Made by a program: the position numbers and the translations under genes. From positions 1 to 26,522 of the IMG/VR virus record IMGVR_UViG_3300010885_045493: DNA of 26,522 nucleotides. The stretch is one strand, 5' to 3'. Positions within the stretch are counted from its first letter, which is position 1. Every line of letters begins with the position of its first letter. The DNA comes from a virus. This document shows positions 22,588 to 26,522 of the stretch, in pieces. Under the pieces are notes generated by a model. It made no database searches and was not told the origin of the DNA. It was given only the letters and a program-made list of their open reading frames with translations.

Positions 22588-22800
22588 TCAGGATGTGATC
22601 AGGGAGGCGATGTGCAGCAGGGACGGGTCCACCAAATCCCGCGCGGGCACGCCGTACTGAAGCTCGATCTCAAAGGCGCGTTTGGGCGGCACGTGGCCGC
22701 GCTTCACCCACCTGTTGGCGACCTGATGCGAGATGTTGAGTTTGCGCGCGAGGGCCGAGATCGACCCGGCACGTTGGATGGCCATTTCGATGCCAGTCAT
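22588..22800 (-). CDS. Small Cro/YdaS-like helix-turn-helix regulator
   Basis: This is a 70-residue protein. The start ATG 22800 is chosen over ATG 22821/22815 because AAGGAG lies six bases upstream. 'GIEMAIQRAGSISALARKL' and 'ISHQVANRWVKRGHVPPKR' form a helix-turn-helix, and 'AFEIELQYGVPARDL' is the typical end of the YdaS/Cro group of phage and toxin-antitoxin repressors. It probably dimerises and binds short palindromes. It sits at the head of the primase-helicase gene. CACCCAACTGGGTG-type palindromes before the 52-residue gene and near this gene's own start are candidate targets, which is inference. Confidence 0.85.
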   Translation of the reverse strand: MTGIEMAIQRAGSISALARKLNISHQVANRWVKRGHVPPKRAFEIELQYGVPARDLVDPSLLHIASLITS

Positions 22801-22824
22801 GTGTTGCTCCTTCATGTGCACAGC

Positions 22825-23097
22825 CTACTGCAACCGATTGGGTTCAGCAAGGTGCTTGCGGTACTGCGTCAGCGCGTGGCGGATGGTGGACGGGTCGCGG
22901 CGCATGTGCTGCGCGATGCGCCCAAACGTGAAGACAGGCCGCCCGGCCTTGTCCGTGATCTGCCGCATCCGGTACACGGCCTCCCACCTCGCCAGCACAA
23001 GGTGTCGCGTGCGGCGAGGGCCGTAGAACTCGTTGCGCCGAACCCTGTGCTGTTTACACACTTCTTCGACGATGTCCGTCATGCGTGCGTTGATCAT
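22825..23097 (-). CDS. DnaA domain IV-like DNA-binding protein
   Basis: This is a 90-residue protein. 'EVCKQHRVRRNEFYGPRRT' followed by 'HLVLARWEAVYRMRQ' and 'FTFGRIAQHMRRDPSTIRHA' matches the DnaA C-terminal DNA-binding domain, with the basic loop and the helix-turn-helix signature (rDPSTIrhA for the usual DHSTVxHA). The AAA+ ATPase domain of DnaA is absent, so it cannot melt DNA by itself; it could mark an origin or regulate. The start ATG 23097 overlaps the stop of a 16-codon ORF (CGATGA); ATG 23082 is an alternative. The gene precedes the HTH regulator and primase-helicase, consistent with a role at initiation of phage replication. Confidence 0.85.
   Translation of the reverse strand: MINARMTDIVEEVCKQHRVRRNEFYGPRRTRHLVLARWEAVYRMRQITDKAGRPVFTFGRIAQHMRRDPSTIRHALTQYRKHLAEPNRLQ
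22831..22844 (-). promoter_or_regulatory. Possible second operator near the HTH regulator start
   Basis: AACCCAATCGGTTG agrees at 10 of 14 positions with the palindrome in the candidate promoter at 20516-20529. It lies in the end of the DnaA-like gene, 31 bases before the regulator's ATG, between weak TTGCTG and TAGGCT boxes 17 bases apart. It could be autoregulatory. The overlap with coding sequence makes chance similarity a real possibility. Confidence 0.25.
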
Positions 23098-23144
23098 CGG
23101 TCGAGGGCCGCCAGCAACAGGACGACGGCGATAGCAAGCAACAT
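23094..23144 (-). CDS. Possible 16-residue hydrophobic microprotein
   Basis: ATG 23144 shares its A with the methyltransferase stop (TAATG) and the TGA (23096-23094) overlaps the DnaA-like ATG. A ribosome site, GGAG, is found 11 bases upstream. The peptide MLLAIAVVLLLAALDR would be one short membrane segment. It fills the gap exactly and is coupled at both ends, but its size means that it may only be a translational link between its neighbours. Confidence 0.35.
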   Translation of the reverse strand: MLLAIAVVLLLAALDR

Positions 23145-23203
23145 TATCCAAACTCCGGTTGTTTGGGCAAATAGTCAGCCTTGACGGCGGCGATACGGCG
23201 ACC
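23144..23203 (-). repeat. Diverged repeat of gene 3' ends, copy 1 (other copy 24592-24652)
   Basis: About 60 bases at the methyltransferase end are roughly three quarters identical to the end of the 59-residue gene just upstream (24592-24652). Both encode AAVKA-x-x-LP-x-x-PEFG-stop and contain CCGGAGTT, which serves as the ribosome site of the following gene. Confidence 0.75.
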
Positions 23204-24595
23204 GATCCAAACCATGACCGGAACGGCCATGCTGTTCCCCAAGGCTTTGTATCGGGGGCCATCTGAGGTGGGCTTTCCGCGATAGGAGATAGCGGTCCAG
23301 CCGTCCGGAAAACCCTGTAGGCGCTCGCACTCGGTTGGGGTGAGGCGGCGGACTTGGGGGGCGGTTGCAACGTGCGGGCTGCTATCTCCCTGTCCCGCCA
23401 AAGAAGAAAGCGTGTGGACAACGTCGCTGGGTTCGCCGCCCATCCGCTCTCGATCTGAGTAATACCGGGGCTGTCCGCCTCCGGTCGGGGATTGCTTCGT
23501 AAGCGTCAGCGCCAAGTCCTCTGCAAACTTAGGCGTCTGCTCCGTGGTCAGGCCGTAAGCCACACCCTGCGTAAGGACCGTCGGGCCGGAAGCGGTTACG
23601 CTGCTGCCGGGAGTGCCCATCGTAGCCGCCACGTCGCCCGTGAGCGCGCCGTTGTAGCAGTCAGCACCGACAGCGAACGCCACGGCCACGACCTCAGACT
23701 GGAAGCGCGTCGTCTGGTTAGCCCCGACACCCAGCGTGTCCGCAATCTCGACGGACATCTGGCGCTGGGGCTCAACGATCATCGTCTGGCCTTTGTCCAT
23801 TGTGGTGTTAACGCCCTTGTGCATCCGCGCGGTCAGCGGATTGGCAATCGCCGGGACCGCCACTAAGGGGTCCTGTCCTCGGGTGTCTCCGGTTCGCTCG
23901 ACGCCCCGGCCACTTGCGACAGGGCTTGGAGCAACATCGGCGGAAGTGCCTTTCCCCGGTTCTCGGCTCGGCGGAGAATCCCCGCGCAGGCTTTGGGGCT
24001 CAAGAAGAATCGGCGATCGACCGGCCCAGTCTCCAAAGTCTGCGAGAGCGAACACGCGACGGCGCCGTTGCGCCACTCCGAACCATTGCGCGTCCAGCAC
24101 GGCCCACTCGACCATTCCTTCGGAGCCAACGGCGGCACCCTCCGTGCCCCAGCCCTTGGGCGGGACGGCGAGGTAGACACCCGCCAGTTCGCCAACCACT
24201 GTTGCAAAGTCGCGTCCTTTGTTGCTGCTGAAGGCTCCGGGGACGTTCTCCCACAAGGCCCATCGGCATCCGCAATACTCTCTTGCCCATCGCACGATGT
24301 CGATGGCGGCGTGAAACAGTCCGCTGCGCTCACCGGCCAGCCCCTCCCTCTTGCCCGCCACGGACAGGTCCTGACAGGGCGATCCAAATACCACAAGGTC
24401 AATGCGACCCAGTGCGGCGAGAGCCGCCGCGTCGATCTTCGTTACGTCGCCGAGGTTCGGGACGGACGGGTAGCGGTGCGCTAGGACCGCGCTGGCGAAC
24501 GCATCCACCTCCGCGACGCCAGCGCACTCCCACCCCAGCGGCTCCCACGCCACGCTCGCAGCCTCAATGCCGCTGAACAGGGACAGGTACCTCAT
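23144..24595 (-). CDS. C5 DNA cytosine methyltransferase
   Basis: This 483-residue enzyme transfers a methyl group from SAM to C5 of cytosine. Motif I 'LFSGIEAAS' (6-14), motif IV 'VFGSPCQDLS' (catalytic Cys 74), motif VI 'WENVPG' (115-120), motif VIII 'QRRRRVFAL' (176-184), and motifs IX/X 'RRLTPTECERLQGFPDGW' and 'ALGNSMAVPV' are all present. The long section between VIII and IX is the target-recognition region. The start is ATG 24595 with GGAG six bases upstream; it overlaps the TGA of the 59-residue gene. The sequence recognised cannot be read from the protein. It probably protects phage DNA from host restriction. The tail 'AAVKADYLPKQPEFG' repeats the tail of the gene before it. Confidence 0.93.
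   Translation of the reverse strand: MRYLSLFSGIEAASVAWEPLGWECAGVAEVDAFASAVLAHRYPSVPNLGDVTKIDAAALAALGRIDLVVFGSPCQDLSVAGKREGLAGERSGLFHAAIDIVRWAREYCGCRWALWENVPGAFSSNKGRDFATVVGELAGVYLAVPPKGWGTEGAAVGSEGMVEWAVLDAQWFGVAQRRRRVFALADFGDWAGRSPILLEPQSLRGDSPPSREPGKGTSADVAPSPVASGRGVERTGDTRGQDPLVAVPAIANPLTARMHKGVNTTMDKGQTMIVEPQRQMSVEIADTLGVGANQTTRFQSEVVAVAFAVGADCYNGALTGDVAATMGTPGSSVTASGPTVLTQGVAYGLTTEQTPKFAEDLALTLTKQSPTGGGQPRYYSDRERMGGEPSDVVHTLSSLAGQGDSSPHVATAPQVRRLTPTECERLQGFPDGWTAISYRGKPTSDGPRYKALGNSMAVPVMVWIGRRIAAVKADYLPKQPEFG
23863..24402 (-). CDS. Possible overprinted ORF inside the methyltransferase gene
   Basis: A second frame is open for about 180 residues inside the methyltransferase. Its last third (23905-24051), 'RRFFLSPKACAGILRRAE' followed by 'GKALPPMLLQAL', has the composition and the helical Cys/Arg pattern of a motif that I remember as common in phage hypothetical proteins; its first two thirds look like a plain shadow of the methyltransferase. 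The frame opens at a non-ATG codon and no clear ribosome site is visible, so the expressed form, if any, is probably shorter. The same DNA in the methyltransferase frame encodes 'LEPQSLRGDSPPSREPGK'. Which of the two frames is selected here needs an alignment. Confidence 0.3.
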   Translation of the reverse strand: MTLWYLDRPVRTCPWRARGRGWPVSAADCFTPPSTSCDGQESIADADGPCGRTSPEPSAATKDATLQQWLANWRVSTSPSRPRAGARRVPPLAPKEWSSGPCWTRNGSEWRNGAVACSLSQTLETGPVDRRFFLSPKACAGILRRAENRGKALPPMLLQALSQVAGASSEPETPEDRTP

Positions 24596-24652
24596 CCGAA
24601 CTCCGGCGTCTCGGGCAGATGGCCAGCCTTCACGGCGGCGTATCGGGCGACC
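24592..24652 (-). repeat. Diverged repeat of gene 3' ends, copy 2 (other copy 23144-23203)
   Basis: This is the end of the 59-residue gene; it pairs with 23144-23203. Here the GGAG in the repeat lies six bases before the methyltransferase ATG. Confidence 0.75.
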
Positions 24653-24771
24653 TTGTAAAGGCCAAATTGCCAAATCCACCAAGTTAGACGAGAAGGGGCT
24701 TTGCTCCGTTCCGCGTCCATCATCGCGTCATGGGCGTCGTAGTAGGCTTGCAGTTCGGTCGGGTAGGTCAT
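24592..24771 (-). CDS. Small phage protein, unknown function (59 aa)
   Basis: The start ATG 24771 overlaps the stop of the upstream small membrane protein (ATGA), with GGAG ten bases before. The protein has 'YPTELQAYYDAHDAMMDAE' (acidic helix) and 'RLTWWIWQFGLYKVARYAA', an amphipathic or membrane-touching segment rich in Trp. It ends 'AAVKAGHLPETPEFG', a near copy of the end of the methyltransferase that follows. No domain is recognised. Its start and stop both overlap neighbouring genes, which supports it as a translated gene. Confidence 0.7.
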   Translation of the reverse strand: MTYPTELQAYYDAHDAMMDAERSKAPSRLTWWIWQFGLYKVARYAAVKAGHLPETPEFG

Positions 24772-24923
24772 CTCATAATGCTCCAAAGGACAACGGCAAG
24801 GACGGTAGCCGCAACACCAAGGCACGCCGCGAGGGCCTTGGAGCAGTAGATGCTTCGCTCGACGCGGTTTGATGGGACGCGGATGGCGTCAAGGAAGTGC
24901 CAAAAGAGCCAGTCAGGGTTCAC
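24768..24923 (-). CDS. Small single-pass membrane protein (51 aa)
   Basis: GTG 24923 overlaps the upstream TGA (GTGA) and has GGAGG eight bases before. The protein begins with 'NPDWLFWHFLDAIRV', then a basic stretch 'SNRVERS', then one membrane helix 'ALAACLGVAATVLAVVLWSI' and a terminal Met-Arg. The topology (basic segment before the helix) would favour an N-in orientation. Its stop overlaps the next start (ATGA). No family is recognised. Holin-like or superinfection-exclusion roles are possible for such proteins, but no lysis gene is nearby, so no function is assigned. Confidence 0.7.
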   Translation of the reverse strand: MNPDWLFWHFLDAIRVPSNRVERSIYCSKALAACLGVAATVLAVVLWSIMR

Positions 24924-24935
24924 TGGTCAGCCTCC
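24920..24935 (-). repeat. Junction repeat copy 1 (gene end plus ribosome site)
   Basis: TCACTGGTCAGCCTCC (plus strand) is identical at 25231-25246. On the minus strand it encodes the end of one gene (ADQ-stop), carries GGAGG, and gives the GTG start of the next. Confidence 0.85.
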
Positions 24936-25234
24936 GCGACTTCGCTAAACTCGCGCTCTGATTTGGTTTGCGCCGCCTTGTCGGGCAGGGCGCGAAGGAT
25001 GCAGCGTTCCAAAGTTGCACGGCCTGCGTTTGTTAGGCGGTTGGGCGGCAGCAGGGCCAGCGACATAGCCATTGCTGCGCGGAGGTCAGCAGCTTCCTTT
25101 TGGGTGTTTCGCATGGCGATTTGAACCCCGGAACTGATAGCCTGAGCCGCCTCTCCCGCTAGATCGGGGTATTCAGACAGGATGGAGTGGATAGTGTTGA
25201 TGAGTTCGTGTCGGCGTTGATAGTAGTCACTCAC
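24920..25234 (-). CDS. Small helical phage protein, unknown function (104 aa)
   Basis: The GTG start at 25234 overlaps the TGA of the upstream gene, with GGAGG nine bases before it; the junction is a 16-base copy of the junction at the other end of the gene. The protein is helical with 'RHELINTIHSILSEYPDLA', 'QEAADLRAAMAMSLALL'-like segments and a conserved-looking 'LTNAGRATLERCILRALPD'. No motif is recognised. It ends 'EADQ', as does the gene upstream. It is one of a run of early-type accessory genes. Confidence 0.7.
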   Translation of the reverse strand: MSDYYQRRHELINTIHSILSEYPDLAGEAAQAISSGVQIAMRNTQKEAADLRAAMAMSLALLPPNRLTNAGRATLERCILRALPDKAAQTKSEREFSEVAEADQ

Positions 25235-25246
25235 TGGTCAGCCTCC
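25231..25246 (-). repeat. Junction repeat copy 2 (gene end plus ribosome site)
   Basis: This is identical to 24920-24935 and has the same functional parts: the ADQ-stop end of the upstream gene, GGAGG, and a GTGA restart. Confidence 0.85.
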
Positions 25247-25545
25247 TTGAGCAGAGCGCGGGCCTTCTCGACGGGGTGCATGTCGCGTTCGATGCGTCGG
25301 GGGAGGTCGTTGACAGAGCGGCCATGAACCTCCGCCTCCAAAGCGTCGGCGCACTCCCTCAGCAGTTCCTCCAGCGCCTTTATCCGCTCGGCGGATGCGG
25401 CCTGTCCGGCGCGGTAAACGCGGACACGCACCTTAATGTCGGGCCAGTTGTCGAACTCTCCCGCCAGAACTCGCGGCGCGTCGTCGTCATACAGGTGCGC
25501 CGCGTCCTCCCTCGCCCACAGCAGGGCCTTGTCTGGCTTGCTCAT
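25231..25545 (-). CDS. Small acidic phage protein, unknown function (104 aa)
   Basis: ATG 25545 overlaps the TGA of the gene before it (ATGA) and follows GGAGGACTGCGCG. The N-terminal 'ALLWAREDAAHLYDDDAP' and the C-terminal helix 'ERIKALEELLRECADALEA' (probable coiled coil) are the visible features. The end 'RALLKEADQ' shares its last four residues, and the following 16 bases, with the next gene. The function is unknown; no catalytic residues are recognised. Confidence 0.7.
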   Translation of the reverse strand: MSKPDKALLWAREDAAHLYDDDAPRVLAGEFDNWPDIKVRVRVYRAGQAASAERIKALEELLRECADALEAEVHGRSVNDLPRRIERDMHPVEKARALLKEADQ

Positions 25546-25940
25546 CGCGCAGTCCTCCCGGCTTTGTAGGCGGTGACGGCGGCGGCTGCCATCTTTGCAA
25601 AATTGGGGCTGTATTTAGAAATGTAATCCAGCACATCCACCACCCTCTTCGCCCGTTTCTGTTCCTGTTCTCGGGCCATGCGGGCACCGGCGAGGAAGCC
25701 GGTTGCGGTGATGTCTCGATCCCATTTCCCGGCAAGCACTTCTTCCCGGTAGCCGTGATTTCCAAGCTGGCTAACTTCCCATTTTCGATAAGCCAACAGG
25801 TCCGGGTCAACCGGCTCTGGCGGGGTCCAGCCTTCGCGGGTCACTTCGATGATATAGTGTTCAACGGGGGCACCCCCTCCTCCGTCTTCAATGGCACGAC
25901 GCTCGGCCTCGGCTACAATCTGCTCATTCGTCGCGGTCAT
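25542..25940 (-). CDS. Small phage protein, unknown function (132 aa)
   Basis: ATG 25940 overlaps the TGA of the preceding gene; AAAGGAGACTGCACG before it is a strong ribosome site. The visible parts are an acidic N-terminal helix ('NEQIVAEAERRAIEDG'), a Pro-rich centre ('REGWTPPEPVDPDLLAYR') and a basic helical end ('AREQEQKRAKRVVDVLDYI'). It resembles other short accessory proteins of high-GC phages only in general pattern. It ends 'RTAR', and the junction to the next gene is similar to that on its own upstream side. Confidence 0.7.
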   Translation of the reverse strand: MTATNEQIVAEAERRAIEDGGGGAPVEHYIIEVTREGWTPPEPVDPDLLAYRKWEVSQLGNHGYREEVLAGKWDRDITATGFLAGARMAREQEQKRAKRVVDVLDYISKYSPNFAKMAAAAVTAYKAGRTAR

Positions 25941-26290
25941 CGTGCAGTCTCCTTTGCGATGGTGGCGGGGTCTAAGGCACGGATGTCAGCACGCATGTGG
26001 TCAGGTCTAAGCCACTCGTCCCCTCCTTGCGTATTGAGAGACAGGTCCACCCGCTCCATTATCTCCCTTGCAGCAGCCTCCAGCCCTAGCCGGATGCCCT
26101 CTAGGCGGGCAGCGTCGATCAGGTGTTGGTTGAGGATGCGGTATTCAAGCCATCCCACCCAATTGATTTCGTTCGCAGGGCCATCACAATTGGTTTCGTT
26201 CGCAGGGCCATCATAAGTGTCGCGGATTGCCACCCACACATCATCCGCAACCGGCTGGGGTCCGGCGTCGTGTTCGATCCAGTCAGTCAT
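25937..26290 (-). CDS. Small phage protein with internal nine-residue repeat (117 aa)
   Basis: ATG 26290 is preferred over earlier in-frame starts: it overlaps the upstream TGA and follows GGAGGACAAGCG. The N terminus 'DWIEHDAGPQPVADDVWVA' is a pattern common in phage proteins of unknown function, where a Trp-rich N-terminal domain is followed by a helical part ('ARLEGIRLGLEAAAREIME'). Two copies of 'DGPANE(T/I)N' lie in tandem between the two parts. No enzyme motif is seen. Confidence 0.7.
   Translation of the reverse strand: MTDWIEHDAGPQPVADDVWVAIRDTYDGPANETNCDGPANEINWVGWLEYRILNQHLIDAARLEGIRLGLEAAAREIMERVDLSLNTQGGDEWLRPDHMRADIRALDPATIAKETAR
26161..26214 (-). repeat. 27-bp tandem duplication in a coding region
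   Basis: Two copies of a 27-base unit (26161-26187 and 26188-26214) differ at two positions and add the nine residues DGPANE(T/I)N(C/W) to the 117-residue protein. The copies are in frame, so the duplication leaves the gene intact. Confidence 0.9.
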
Positions 26291-26522
26291 CGCTTGTCCT
26301 CCGCGAGCAAGATGCTGATCCGGTGCCAGAGGTTCTCCTCGCGGCTTCCCGGCGCGCAGCCACGGTAGTTCGCGCGGATATCCTCCAATAGGGCTCGCGC
26401 CTCTTCCTCCCACGACAGGCCGGGCCGCCAGCCGACCCGGGCCAGCCTCGCCGCCTCAATCCCGGCACGGGCGTAATTCTCGGGATGAGTGCTGTTCGCC
26501 CGCAACCAGCGCGCCTTGTCCA
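26287..26522 (-). CDS. Phage protein of unknown function, C-terminal part (truncated by window edge)
   Basis: The frame is open to the right edge of the window, so the N terminus is missing; TTG 26505 is only an internal candidate start. The visible end contains 'STHPENYARAGIEAARLAR', 'WEEEARALLEDIRANYRGC' and 'ENLWHRISILLAEDKR'. It appears helical and charged. Its stop overlaps the ATG of the 117-residue gene, so it is the first visible member of the same operon. Confidence 0.65.
   Translation of the reverse strand, partial: DKARWLRANSTHPENYARAGIEAARLARVGWRPGLSWEEEARALLEDIRANYRGCAPGSREENLWHRISILLAEDKR

Noticed and set aside
24592-26522. tRNA or other structured RNA genes in the small-gene region
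   Set aside because: No cloverleaf-like pattern was recognised, and the interval is filled by overlapping coding frames with ribosome sites.

Overview
This window reads as part of a tailed-phage genome (or prophage/metagenomic phage contig) with high G+C content. It has the usual compact phage architecture: stop/start overlaps at most gene junctions, virion genes on the plus strand on the left, and replication/DNA-metabolism genes on the minus strand on the right, converging at about 12,245. The likely host is an alphaproteobacterium. This is an inference from a GapR/DUF2312-like protein on the minus strand together with the base composition. The left-hand gene order (stabilization-like protein, structural proteins, ejection-type proteins, a very long virion protein ending in a peptidoglycan-hydrolase-like domain) suggests a podovirus-type particle. 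No terminase, portal, capsid, integrase, lysis cassette, tRNA or CRISPR array is visible.

Left block (1-12,248, plus): the end of an SGNH-hydrolase-like protein, a tail/stabilization-like protein, a 76-residue protein, a repeat-rich structural protein, three probable internal/ejection proteins (356, 468 and 1128 aa), and two accessory proteins that share a short motif. Stops of the last plus-strand gene and the last minus-strand gene overlap, leaving no room for a terminator.

Right block (12,245-26,522, minus, read right to left): a chain of small accessory genes, a C5 DNA methyltransferase, a DnaA domain IV-like protein, a small Cro/YdaS-like regulator, a primase-helicase, a possible promoter with an embedded palindrome, two small proteins, a Cas4/AddB-type nuclease, an ssDNA-binding protein, a GapR-like protein, a family A DNA polymerase, a VRR-NUC nuclease and an SNF2-type helicase. 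Together these make an almost complete phage replication and recombination module.

The standout is the DNA polymerase. It is interrupted twice by related Hint (intein) elements, both at the catalytic core. At the first site the intein and the polymerase are physically split: the upstream gene ends in an N-intein, a free-standing GIY-YIG endonuclease gene follows, and the downstream gene begins with a 24-residue C-intein. Trans-splicing would be needed to make a polymerase. At the second site the polymerase frame is uninterrupted, but an HNH endonuclease is encoded inside the intein in a different reading frame. Both endonucleases lie in the same relative frame to the polymerase. The second intein may therefore show the stage that precedes the splitting seen in the first. 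A second candidate for overlapping coding lies inside the methyltransferase gene. Three small ORFs missed by a length cut-off (52, 51 and 16 codons) are also described.
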